Below are positions 26,137-33,504 of a stretch of DNA of 33,504 nucleotides, in pieces. The position numbers and the translations under genes are program-made. Location of the stretch: the NCBI GenBank assembly GCA_009731375.1, contig BJOX01000263.1, positions 625,630 through 659,133 of the forward strand. Direction: 5' to 3'. The notes under the pieces were generated by a model. The model ran no database searches. It saw nothing but the letters and a program-made list of their open reading frames with translations, and was not told the origin of the DNA. The stretch is from Paulinella micropora (taxonomy: Eukaryota; Cercozoa; Imbricatea; Euglyphida). Position 1 is the first letter of the stretch; every line of letters starts with the position of its first letter.

Positions 26137-27054
26137 CTAATCCGTATAGTGTACCTCCTCTGAGGCCAGGCCCCGCGAGGCGCCGTCCCGGTGCGAGAGC
26201 TCACAGTCCGGCAGGCGCTGGAAGGGCACCCCGCGCCGCGGCCGGCACTTGGCCAGTAACAGGTACAGCAACAGGCCGGCGCTCCCGGCGCCGAACAGCA
26301 CCTGCGCCAGCAACACGAACCTGTCCTGCCCCGCCGCGGGGGCCGCCGGTACGGCCACTCGCACGGTGGACAGGGGCCCGTCGGCTGAGCTATTGGCGAA
26401 CAGTACCCACCGGCCGTCCTCCTTCGGCCCTGGCTCGGCGCCCAGCTCGTGGGCGGCTAGGAAACCCGCGAGCGCGTCGTGCGCGGCGCTGGCCGCGACG
26501 GGGGCCAGGTCCACTGACTGCCAGGGACGGGACGGGCGGCTGCGCAGCTCGGTGAGCTGCGCGGTCAGGATCTCGACGACGATGGCCTCGCCCGGGCGCG
26601 CCGCCACCAGCGCCCCGGTCTCGAGCGAGAACAGCGCCTGCACGGAGCCCTCCTGCAGCTCACGGATAGGAGCCAGCGCTTCCAGCCCCGCGTCCACATA
26701 CAGGCCGCCGTACCGCAGCAGGATAAAGTACTGCAGGAAGCCGTCGGGGGCCTGCGCGGGCTCCAGCGCTAGCTCGCGCTCGTGCTCTCGGACCAGGCAG
26801 TCGCGCTGGAGCGGGCTCCACACCACGTGCAGCCAGCCCGGGTACAGGCGGCTCCAGCTCAGGCTCGTGCCCCAGTACAGCGCCGCGCGCTCGGGATCTA
26901 CCGTTCCGGGGGCGAACTGGTGCAAGAGCCAGGGGACGCGGCCGGGCTCCGGGCTCAGGGCAGACAGCTTGCTTTCGACCCCTCGGACCACGTCGCTGCA
27001 GTTCGGCCCGGCGGGGTGGCCGGCCAGGGCCCCGACGGCCCACAGAAGGAACAT
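26137..27054 (-). CDS. GT32-like membrane glycosyltransferase
   Basis: The 305-aa protein starts at the ATG at 27054. A hydrophobic N-terminus (MFLLWAVGALAG) acts as signal peptide. PWLLHQF corresponds to the P-x-x-I-H-Q start of the GT32/OCH1-type (DXD sugar-binding) family, WSRLYPGW to its mid-motif, and LLRYGGLYVDAGLEAL to its catalytic R-x-G-G-x-Y-x-D-x-D. Here the DxD reads D121-A-G123, so the second Asp is missing, which may weaken metal or sugar-nucleotide binding. A transmembrane helix (about 246-267) and a 38-residue cytoplasmic tail follow. This type I topology is unusual, because cellular members are usually anchored at the N-terminus. It would face the ER/Golgi lumen and modify glycans, perhaps of the many glycoproteins in this window. 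Confidence 0.75.
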   Translation of the reverse strand: MFLLWAVGALAGHPAGPNCSDVVRGVESKLSALSPEPGRVPWLLHQFAPGTVDPERAALYWGTSLSWSRLYPGWLHVVWSPLQRDCLVREHERELALEPAQAPDGFLQYFILLRYGGLYVDAGLEALAPIRELQEGSVQALFSLETGALVAARPGEAIVVEILTAQLTELRSRPSRPWQSVDLAPVAASAAHDALAGFLAAHELGAEPGPKEDGRWVLFANSSADGPLSTVRVAVPAAPAAGQDRFVLLAQVLFGAGSAGLLLYLLLAKCRPRRGVPFQRLPDCELSHRDGASRGLASEEVHYTD

Positions 27055-27411
27055 GCCGCTTTGCCCAGCACGCTTCTGCCGACCGCCTTTGTCTGGCCGC
27101 CGGCTGCTCCCCCCGCCGACAGCCCGCGTGCCGGACGGGGGGAGACCCCTCCTCTCCCCCTCCCCCCCCCCCCCCCTTTCCCCGCCTCGTGCAGGGGCAC
27201 GGGCCTCGGGGGCGTGCCCCCGGCGCCCCCCGGTGCCTGGGTCTAGCCGGCGGAACGTGCCGGGGTGGGGAGCGCGGCCTGCAGGCGGCAGGGAGGGCGG
27301 GGGAGAGCCCCCCCCCCGCCCGCCTTGGGCTGACAGGAGGCGAGAGGGGAAAGGCGTCTTAGAAAACTCCCGAACGCGTGCAACCAAGAGAGCAGAAAGG
27401 CCAAGACCTCC
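27055..27411. other. Intergenic region between divergent genes
   Basis: No gene is supported. It contains long C-runs (about 27167-27177 and 27309-27317). It lies between the glycosyltransferase (minus) and the small plus-strand membrane gene and must hold both promoters. Confidence 0.4.
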
Positions 27412-27763
27412 ATGCCACTACTAACGGTGGTGCTGGCCACTGCTACGGGTGCGGACAGAGAGGCAGGCTAGCGAGAGGCCAGGGAAAACGAGGTCGTGCT
27501 CGGTTACCAACCTGGTCTGTGTGTGTGGGTGCTGTGCTGTAGCTACCACGCTGGGCGCCAAGCTGGGCGCCACGGCCAGTGCGGCCGTGTTGTCCGGCAC
27601 CCTGGCTACGACCGCGGGCGGCGGGGCTGCCTCGTGGGCGCTGTGGAGCGCGGCGGCGGTGCTACTCTGGACCTCCTGCTGGGGCCTGGCGTGCCGGCTC
27701 GCCAACGCCCTCTTCGCGCCCTCCTCGGGCCGCCGCAGCGTCCGCGCCACTTTTTCTTATTAA
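27412..27763 (+). CDS. Small membrane protein, possibly spliced
   Basis: The frame ending at 27763 has a long hydrophobic segment (WALWSAAAVLLWTSCWGLA) preceded by an Ala/Thr/Gly-rich hydrophobic stretch and followed by a short basic tail. It has no ATG of its own: it is open from a stop at 27422, and only GTG 27449 could start it. An ATG at 27412 in another frame opens a signal-peptide-like start (MPLLTVVLATATG). A GT at 27449 and an AG at 27541-27542 could remove 94 bases and join the two in frame, so a two-exon gene is possible. The poly(A) hexamer ATTAAA overlaps the stop codon. Without transcript data the start remains open. No family is recognised. Confidence 0.4.
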
Positions 27764-27764
27764 A
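27759..27764 (+). terminator. ATTAAA polyadenylation signal overlapping stop codon
   Basis: TCTTATTAAAAG contains both the TAA stop and ATTAAA, an extreme case of the compact 3' ends seen here. Confidence 0.5.
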
Positions 27765-27974
27765 AGCCCGGCCCCCTGAAAACCTCCGCACGGCCGCCAG
27801 CCAAAGAGTAGCCACGAAGATCGCTAAGGCCGACAAAGTCAGCAGATTCCTCCCCCCTTTCCTGGGGTTAGCCCGGGCTGCAGTAGGAAGGGGGGGCCCC
27901 CCCCCCCGGCACAGGCGCCGCCGGCCTCGTCAGCTGCACCTGTCAGGCGTGTCTGGCAGCACCACCCGGCCGGT

Positions 27975-28405
27975 CTAACTTGTGCAGTCGCACCGGCCTG
28001 CCAGCCCAACCTGTCTGGTGGCACCGGCCTGCCAGCCCAACCTGTCTGGTGGCACCGGCCTGCCAGCCCAACCTGTCTGGTGGCACCGGCCTGCCAGCCC
28101 AACCTGTCCGGTGGCACCGGCCGGCGGGTCCTACCCTACCGGTGGCACCGGCCGACCGACCCAACCTGTCCGGTGGCACCTGCCGGCGGGTCTGATCTGC
28201 CAGGTGGCACCGGCCGACCGAGCCAATCTGTCCGGTGGCACCGGCCGCCGGGGTCTGGTCTGCCAGGTGGCACCTGCCGACCGACCCAACCTGTCCGGTG
28301 GCACCTGCCGCCGGGGTCTGATCTGCCGGGTGGCACCTGCCGACCGACCGAACCTGTCCGGTGGCACCTGCCGCCGGGGTCTGATCTGCCGGGTGGCACC
28401 GCAGA
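27975..28405 (+). repeat. 31-bp tandem array, left flank of second inverted structure
   Basis: About 13 units of 31 bp are built from GGTGGCACCGGCCTGCCAGC and AACCTGTCTG or diverged forms (for example GGTGGCACCTGCCGCCGGGG). The first four are nearly identical and the rest more diverged. The GGTGGCAC core faces the dyad centre near 28568, as in the structure at 2395-3690. Long frames across it come from the repeat and are not genes. Confidence 0.9.
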
Positions 28406-28433
28406 CCCGTGAGCGGACCTGGTCGGCGGTCGG

Positions 28434-28510
28434 GTGGGGGGGGGTGCACAATGTTGGGCGACGGAAGGGAGAAGGGAGAGGGGAGAAGGGAGAGGGGAGA
28501 AGGGAGGGGG
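28434..28510 (+). other. Composite module B1: G-run, 19-bp motif, polypurine tract
   Basis: A G-run with GGTGGGGGGGGGT, then GCACAATGTTGGGCGACGG (28446-28464), then a GGGAGAA-type purine tract to about 28510. It has the same order as the modules at 2715-2819 and 3335-3425, with two base differences in the 19-mer. Confidence 0.75.
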
Positions 28511-28615
28511 CGGTGGCGGCAGGGGGGTTGTGCGGGTGGCTGCCACCCGTGACCGGGTGATACTGGCCACCGGTGCCACCGGCCACCTGGCACCACAGTT
28601 TGTGGTGCACAATGC
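28511..28615. repeat. Dyad centre of second inverted structure
   Basis: A short G+C-rich centre contains nested palindromes such as CGGGTGGCTGCCACCCG and GCCACCGGTGCCACCGGCC, and a partial motif copy, GTGCACAATGC, at about 28602-28612. Unlike the first structure it has no AT-rich core. No gene. Confidence 0.6.
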
Positions 28616-28700
28616 ATTTCCCCTCCCTTCTCCCTTCTCCCTTCTCCCCTCTCCCCTCTCCCTTCTCCCTTCCGTCGCCCAACATTGTGCGCCCCCCAGC
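28616..28700 (-). other. Composite module B2: polypyrimidine tract plus 19-bp motif
   Basis: A CCCTTCTCC-type tract leads to CCGTCGCCCAACATTGTGC (28672-28690) and then GCCCCCC. It is the exact inverse of the 19-mer in module B1. Confidence 0.75.
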
Positions 28701-28734
28701 CGCCGACCGACTCTGCTCGTAGGTCGGTGGTGCC

Positions 28735-29065
28735 ACCGGCCAGACAGGACCGCGCCGGCAGGTGCCACCCGACAAGTTCGGCTGGTCGTCCGGTGCCACC
28801 CGACAGGTCTGGTTGGTTCGCCGGTGCCACCGGTATGGTAGAACCCGCCGGCCGGCGCCACCCCGCAGGTTTGGCAGGTCGGCCGGTGCCACCTGGCAGG
28901 TCGGGCTGGTCGGCCGGTGCCACCCGACAGGTCTGGTCGGTCGGCAGGTGCCACCCGGCAGGCTGCGCGTGTCGGCCGGTGCCACCCGACAGGTCTGGTC
29001 GGTCGGCAGGTGCCACCCGGCAGGCTGCGCGTGTCGGCAGGTGCCACCCGACAGATTTGGCCTGC
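28735..29065 (-). repeat. 31-bp tandem array, right flank of second inverted structure
   Basis: About ten 31-bp units of the type GGTGCCACCCGACAGGTCTG with TCGGTCGGC; GTGCCACCC recurs every 31 bp (for example about 28762 and 28793). It is inverted relative to the left array, so the GGTGGCAC cores converge. Confidence 0.85.
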
Positions 29066-29289
29066 CTGCCGATGCTAACTGTTGGAGGCAGCAGGCTAGC
29101 TGCCGGCCGGGCTTGCTGGAAGGAAGAAGGCTTTTGTCGTTTTTTTGCCACCCTTCCCCTCCGCGGTGTTGTGTGTTGTCCCATGGAAGGGGGCAGTCTT
29201 TTGACTACAAGCTTTTGTCCCCGCCACGTGAGATACGCACTCTGTACCCTTTCCCTTTTGTACTGAAAAACAACTAACTAGGCAGGACT

Positions 29290-29295
29290 TTTATT
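29290..29295 (-). terminator. AATAAA polyadenylation signal (minus strand)
   Basis: TTTATT on the plus strand, 169 bp past the stop of the PKD/DUF285 gene. The stretch 29066-29463 around it holds no supported gene. Confidence 0.55.
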
Positions 29296-29463
29296 AAGAA
29301 ACAGCTGAAAAAAGGAGCGGGCAAGGAAACACGCTTTCTACCCCAACCAGTCGCGACTTCTGACCACAGGACGTCAGTACACAGAGGCACTAAAATCCCG
29401 CCTTCCTTGCCTCCTCTCTCTCCCCAGCTTTGCGTTTGCGCGCCCGGCAGCCGCCTGGCGATT

Positions 29464-31698
29464 TTAAGTATACATTCCGCACGCACGGGTGTAGCTGCCT
29501 TGGCAGATGCTTGGCAGGTTGCTAAGCTGGATACCCCTGTCCGCCAAATAGATACCGAAGGGGTGGAACATCCACGTGCATACCCCCGCGCCAGAGGACG
29601 CTACTTTCCAGCCGCTGATATCCTGGTCAAAGGCGCAGTTGCCTTCGAACATGCTGTACAGGCCATCGCTGGCGGCGGCCGCCGCCGAGACGTCCCAGCT
29701 GCCCAGAGGCTGGTTGAAGGTGCACGTGTTTGGCGGTATACAGCCAAAGGCGGTGCTCATCTTAGAGACTTGGCTAGTGTTCCAGCCATTGATGTTCTGA
29801 TTGAAATTTCTGGCGTTGGCAAAGGTAGAGTACATCGAAGTCACCGACGCTGTGTTCCAGTTGCCAAGTGGCTGGTCGAACACGGTCGCCGCCAGGAACG
29901 TCGACTCCAGGCTCGTGACCCGGCTCACGTTCCAGGCACCGAGCGATCGATTGAAGGCTGTCGCGCCGTTAAACGTCTGCCGCAGGCTGGTGACTTGGCT
30001 CGTGTCCCAGCTAGCCACGTCACCGTTGAAAGCTTTTGCAACAGCAAAGGTGCTCCGGAGGCTAGCCACGCCGCTCGTGTTCCAGCCGCCGAGGTCCTGG
30101 TTAAACTTGGTGCAGCCTTCGAACAGGGAGCGGAAGCCGTTGGGGTGCGTGGCGGGCGTCAGCCACGACCAGTCCCAGTCGCGCGCGTCGCCCACGAACT
30201 CGGCCATCTGGTACAGCAGGTACTCGGGCGCCACGCCGTGCAGCGCCCGCGAGCCGGCCGTCGGCGCCAGGTAGCGCAGCAGGTAGTTCGAGACGAGCAG
30301 CGAGGCGTCCGGCGACGTCAGCAGCGGCCGCGTGCTGCCCGTCGGGTGGTACAGCTGCACGTCGCCCCACGCCAGCACGTCCGTCACGGGCGCGCCGCCC
30401 ACGTACCACAGCCCGTCCACTCGGCCGTCCAGCCGCAGCGTGTAGTCGCCGGCGCTCGCGTACACGTGCGGGCAGGTCGCGCCATTGGCGTGCACGCAAG
30501 TGTCGGGGGCGGATCCGTCCCCCCAGTCCACGCCGTACGTGCCGCCCGCACCCGTCCCCGCGCTGGGCGACAGCGCGAGCGTGGCCGTGGTCCCGCCGGC
30601 GGCCGCGCGCACCCGGGCGTAGAAGAGCGAGCGGGAGCACGCGGACGGCCAGTGCGCTTGGCCGAGCCGGGTGTACTGGGCCAGCTCGAGGCAGTCCACC
30701 GAGCCGGCCGCGTGCAGGGGCGTGGTCCAGCCTGCCAGCGACTCACCGAACTCGGCGGAGGCGCCGCGAAAGAGCCGGGCCCAGCTCTGCAGGCGCGGGA
30801 GCGCCGTCCAGGCCGACAGGCCCGTCCACGTGAGCGCGGCCCCGCCATCGAACAGCTCGGTCACGTCCTCCAGCGCCGAGGTGTCCCAGCGCGACAGGTC
30901 GATTCTCGTGAGCGACGGCAGGCCCGCGAAGGCGCGGCTGGCGTTGCGCAGGCCACGCGTGTCCCAGCCGTACGTGCCAGTGGGCAGGGCCAGGCCCCAG
31001 GAGCCTTCGAACAGGCCGACCATGGACACGGCGCCCGACACGTTGAGCCCGTAGCTGACCTCAGAGTCCACGCGCGAGGTGAGGTGGGCGAAGCTGTAGT
31101 CCCAGACCCGCACGAGCCCCGCGTCCGGCAGCGTGGCCAGCGAGGGCACGTACGTCAGGCCCGGCGCCGCATGCAGGTGGTAGCCGCTCGTCTCGTGGAA
31201 GCGCAGCTCCCCCCACCGGAGGACGGCGCGCAGCTCCAGGCCCGCGGGCGCCGCGGCGTGCCAGGCGGGCGTCAGCGCCCAGCCGCGCACGGGGTAGCGT
31301 CCGCCGGGGTCCGCCGTCACCGTGTACGTGCCGGGGGCGGCGTACGTGTGCGCGCACGGCGCGGCGCCGGCGTCCAGGCACGGCGTGGGGGCCGAGCCGT
31401 CCCCCCAGTCGACCGTGAACAACGTCGGCGTGGCCTCGGCCTGGGCCTGGCGCCGACGGCGCGCCAGCGGGGCGGCGGGCGGCCAGAGGGGCCACGTGAA
31501 CGTGTCCTGGGCCGACGCTATCGTGAGCTCCAGGATGGTGGCGCCGCCCGGGCACGCGACGGACGGGCAGGCCTCCTCTTGGGTCGGGCACTGCACGGGG
31601 TAAGGGCACTTGGCGTCGGAGGCGCCGAGCAGCAGCAGGGGCAGCCACCAGCACGGGCTGGTGGCCGGGCCTGCTCGACGGGGGGGGGGGGCGGGCAT
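29464..31698 (-). CDS. Secreted PKD plus BspA-like (DUF285) repeat protein
   Basis: The 744-aa protein starts at the ATG at 31698, which begins a signal peptide (core WWLPLLLLGAS). The architecture appears internally duplicated. A PKD-like unit (VDWGDGSAPTPC...HTYAAPGTYTV, about 94-135) is followed by a degenerate BspA-like leucine-rich segment (about 225-330: LFEGSWGL, RIDLSRWDTSALEDVTELF). A second PKD-like unit (VDWGDGSAPDTC...HVYASAGDYTL) is followed by a regular DUF285 array from about residue 520 to 730, with F-N-Q-x-L-x-x-W-[ND]-[TV]-S-x-V and T-F-x-x-A-x-x-F repeats. PKD and BspA domains mediate extracellular adhesion. No membrane anchor is seen, so it is secreted or particle-bound. 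The DUF285 part is less G+C-rich than its surroundings, which hints at later acquisition. Confidence 0.85.
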   Translation of the reverse strand: MPAPPPRRAGPATSPCWWLPLLLLGASDAKCPYPVQCPTQEEACPSVACPGGATILELTIASAQDTFTWPLWPPAAPLARRRRQAQAEATPTLFTVDWGDGSAPTPCLDAGAAPCAHTYAAPGTYTVTADPGGRYPVRGWALTPAWHAAAPAGLELRAVLRWGELRFHETSGYHLHAAPGLTYVPSLATLPDAGLVRVWDYSFAHLTSRVDSEVSYGLNVSGAVSMVGLFEGSWGLALPTGTYGWDTRGLRNASRAFAGLPSLTRIDLSRWDTSALEDVTELFDGGAALTWTGLSAWTALPRLQSWARLFRGASAEFGESLAGWTTPLHAAGSVDCLELAQYTRLGQAHWPSACSRSLFYARVRAAAGGTTATLALSPSAGTGAGGTYGVDWGDGSAPDTCVHANGATCPHVYASAGDYTLRLDGRVDGLWYVGGAPVTDVLAWGDVQLYHPTGSTRPLLTSPDASLLVSNYLLRYLAPTAGSRALHGVAPEYLLYQMAEFVGDARDWDWSWLTPATHPNGFRSLFEGCTKFNQDLGGWNTSGVASLRSTFAVAKAFNGDVASWDTSQVTSLRQTFNGATAFNRSLGAWNVSRVTSLESTFLAATVFDQPLGNWNTASVTSMYSTFANARNFNQNINGWNTSQVSKMSTAFGCIPPNTCTFNQPLGSWDVSAAAAASDGLYSMFEGNCAFDQDISGWKVASSGAGVCTWMFHPFGIYLADRGIQLSNLPSICQGSYTRACGMYT

Positions 31699-32188
31699 CC
31701 CAGTGCACGCTCCCTTTCCTCTCTTGCCCGCTTTCGCTTGTCTTTCTTTCTTCTGTACCTTGGTTCCTGTGCACCAGGGGATCGGTCTGCGCGCGCAGCG
31801 AGAGAGAGGAGCGAACTCCTCGGCCGCGGGGAGGAAGAAGCCGCTCTTTTTGCATTCCCCCCCTCGCGTGCGCATTACCCACCGCACCTTTTCTCCTGCG
31901 CTTCCCTCGGTCCCTTCCCCGAACGGGGGAGAGGGGGTTGGGGGGGGGCGCCGCCCCTATTCCTGCTGGGAGAGCCGCCGGTAGGATAAGGCAGGCCGGC
32001 TGGTGCCACCTGACAAGTCGGGCTGGTCGGCCAGCAACCAAAAAGAAAGAATACCCCCCCAGACACCGGAGATTTCAGTGCCGGCCAGACCGGGGGGCCT
32101 GGCTCCTGTGCAGCCCGCGAGAAAAGGATTTTACTGAGCAAGTCGTTGTACACGCTGGAGCTGCTGGTCTTCTCGGCGGTGGCCGGAC
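31699..32188. other. Intergenic region with solitary 31-bp-type repeat
   Basis: No gene is supported. At about 31991-32035 it holds an isolated unit (GCTGGTGCCACCTGACAAG, GGGCTGGTCGGCC) closely resembling the right array at 28735-29065. TTTACT at 32130-32135 (AGTAAA on the minus strand) could be the poly(A) signal of the gene ending at 32189. Confidence 0.5.
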
Positions 32189-33388
32189 CTAGCGGCCCCG
32201 ACGGGTGGGGGGGAACGCCGCGCGGCCGCGGGCCGCCCGCAGCAGGCGGGCCCTCTTGACCTGCACTAGGTACCGGTGGGTCACCAGCCGCAGGACCTCT
32301 TGTTGGTACCTATCCGATCGGTGGCTCCGTCTGGCCAGCAATGCCGACCACACCTCCGCTCCGGCGCACGCCCAGGTCCCGGGGGGCAGGCCCCCGAAGG
32401 ACATGGCCAGTGCTCGCTGGATCAGCGGCCAGTTGTCCTCGCGGACGTGAGCGTTCTCCAGCCCCCGGGGGCCCAGAGACGAAGCGGTGGTTAGGGGGCG
32501 GGCCAGGCCAGTGTCTCGCAGCTCCGGCCACGACCGCCGGCCCCACACCAAGTGTACCGCTGCCCAGTACACGACGGCGGCTTGGGTGGAGCCGCGCTTG
32601 CTCTGCAGGCCGGTCAGCAACAGGCCGGCCACCTCCCGCGGCTCACAGGGCCACGAGTCGAGTACACACTGCACGCGGACTTCGAAGCCGGACTCCAGCT
32701 GGTTGAGGTGAGCGTTCTGCAGGCAGTTGCTGGTCTCGTGCGCGCAGGCCAGACAGACCGTCCGAGCTGAGCCCGCGGCGGCCGGCCGTGGGCACGGGCA
32801 CTCGTCGAGGTGGCCGCCGTGCCTCGCCAGCCTGGTACCGCACTGCACGTGGAAGGCTAGGCACGCCTGGGCGCAGACCGAGACAGTGTCCGCGGAGACA
32901 TGACGCAGGACCGCGGTCAGGGTGAGCCAGCGGTTCAGGCAGACGAGGCAGACGTAGTGGCCGCCGGCCGCGCCCAGCTCACGCAGGAAGCAGGCGGCGA
33001 GGGGGGAACGAGAGCTCGGCGGCGTGCCGGCGCGCACCGCGCGGTAGAGAAAGGCTAAGCCGCTCGCGGGGGCCGGTGGGCCGGGCCCGCGTCCGGGCCC
33101 GCGGTCGGGCTGCGCCCGGCCGGGCTGCGCCTGCTCAGGCCCGCCGGCGGCCCGGTCCGGGGCTGGGGGCCGGCCGCCGGGCTGGCTCGCCGCTGGCGGA
33201 GGAGAACCGGCTGGCACGGACCAGCGCGCAGCGTAGCTCACGAGTACTTGGTCCGGGGACCACAGCGGGGCAGGGATCGACCACGAACGGTGGGCCAGGC
33301 CGACTGTCGGCGAGGCCGGCGGCGTGGCTTGCGCCTGGACGGGCCAGCAGGGACTACTAGCGAGGGAGCGGCAGGAGGTGATTAACAT
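32189..33388 (-). CDS. Cys/His-rich, probably zinc-binding protein
   Basis: The 399-aa protein starts at the ATG at 33388. Residues about 60-110 are a disordered Pro/Gly/Arg-rich segment. Residues 140-230 hold a dense Cys/His cluster: CLVC (147-150), H163, C172-x3-C176, C183, H190, H193, C197, C199, CLAC (212-215), H217, C222 and H227. This pattern fits two or more structural zinc sites, but I cannot match it to a named finger. The rest is helical with a strongly basic C-terminus (RARLLRAARGRAAF), suggesting nucleic-acid binding. No signal peptide, so intracellular. DNA-virus packaging and regulatory proteins with paired CxxC motifs are a possible analogy only. Confidence 0.65.
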   Translation of the reverse strand: MLITSCRSLASSPCWPVQAQATPPASPTVGLAHRSWSIPAPLWSPDQVLVSYAARWSVPAGSPPPAASQPGGRPPAPDRAAGGPEQAQPGRAQPDRGPGRGPGPPAPASGLAFLYRAVRAGTPPSSRSPLAACFLRELGAAGGHYVCLVCLNRWLTLTAVLRHVSADTVSVCAQACLAFHVQCGTRLARHGGHLDECPCPRPAAAGSARTVCLACAHETSNCLQNAHLNQLESGFEVRVQCVLDSWPCEPREVAGLLLTGLQSKRGSTQAAVVYWAAVHLVWGRRSWPELRDTGLARPLTTASSLGPRGLENAHVREDNWPLIQRALAMSFGGLPPGTWACAGAEVWSALLARRSHRSDRYQQEVLRLVTHRYLVQVKRARLLRAARGRAAFPPTRRGR

Positions 33389-33504
33389 GGGCCCAGACAG
33401 GCTTTGTGCGGGCGCAGCGCAGGCCGAGCGCGCCCGGGCCGGACGGCGCGCACCCCGGGGGCCGGCGCGCGTCGAGGGGGGGGGGGGCGCCCGGGCCGGC
33501 GCGC
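33389..33504. other. Extremely G+C-rich right edge
   Basis: Almost pure G+C, ending with a 10-base G-run and CCCGGGCCGGCGCGC. It holds the promoter side of the gene starting at 33388. No other feature is seen. Confidence 0.5.

Noticed and set aside
27943-29184. Long frames across the second inverted locus (up to 413 codons)
   Set aside because: Same cause: repeat units and polypurine tracts without stops, and no conserved domain.
29407-31989. Antisense 860-codon frame opposite the PKD/DUF285 protein
   Set aside because: Shadow frame; the minus frame has clear PKD and DUF285 repeats and a signal peptide.
1-33504. Assignment to a specific virus family (herpes-like, pandora-like, mirus-like)
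   Set aside because: High G+C, repeats and compact poly(A) usage are suggestive, but no hallmark gene is visible in this window.

Overview
The window reads as part of a very G+C-rich, compact eukaryotic-type DNA genome, most likely a large nuclear-replicating dsDNA virus of unknown host. A compact protist chromosome is the main alternative. Reasons: genes are tightly packed on both strands, mostly without introns; AATAAA/ATTAAA-type hexamers sit within tens of bases of many stop codons; no Shine-Dalgarno pattern is seen; several proteins are secreted, Cys-rich or N-glycosylatable (EGF, PKD, BspA/DUF285-like). I found no capsid, polymerase, terminase or other hallmark gene, so the viral assignment is inference. 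Two runs of ten N and three single-base frame breaks at homopolymers mark this as a draft assembly.

Layout. 1-1025: incomplete protein-kinase-like gene (minus). 1251-3690: non-coding repeat block made of a 31-bp GC-rich array followed by a large inverted structure (31-bp repeats, polypyrimidine tract, 19-bp motif, AT-rich dyad centre, then the mirror image). 4044-14449: surface or secreted protein block, with one glycoprotein (minus) diverging from two very large Cys-rich EGF-type proteins (plus); the second runs into a gap. 14460-19000: acidic repeat protein (minus, cut by the gap), DUF1152-like protein (plus), small membrane coiled-coil protein (minus), a poly-C run with a second gap, a small basic PPxY peptide (plus) and a Sel1-repeat protein (minus). 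19302-21508: unrecognised protein with an acidic repetitive tail (minus). 21778-23381: a 1.6-kb inverted repeat carrying two head-to-head near-identical 102-aa genes. 23814-27763: macro-domain protein (plus), GT32-like membrane glycosyltransferase (minus), small membrane protein (plus). 27965-29065: a second inverted repeat structure with the same 19-bp motif and 31-bp period as the first. 29464-33388: secreted PKD/DUF285 protein and a Cys/His-rich probable zinc protein (both minus).

How it fits together. Secreted and membrane proteins (4044-14449, 26137-31698) suggest a host-interaction region. The macro-domain, kinase-like, Sel1 and zinc-binding proteins look like intracellular modulators. 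The most unusual content is non-coding: four copies of a 19-bp motif, each between a G-rich run and a polypurine tract, arranged as two inverted pairs 25 kb apart and flanked by 31-bp arrays sharing a GGYGGCAC-like core. These are candidate replication, maintenance or packaging elements and are the best candidates here for something undescribed.
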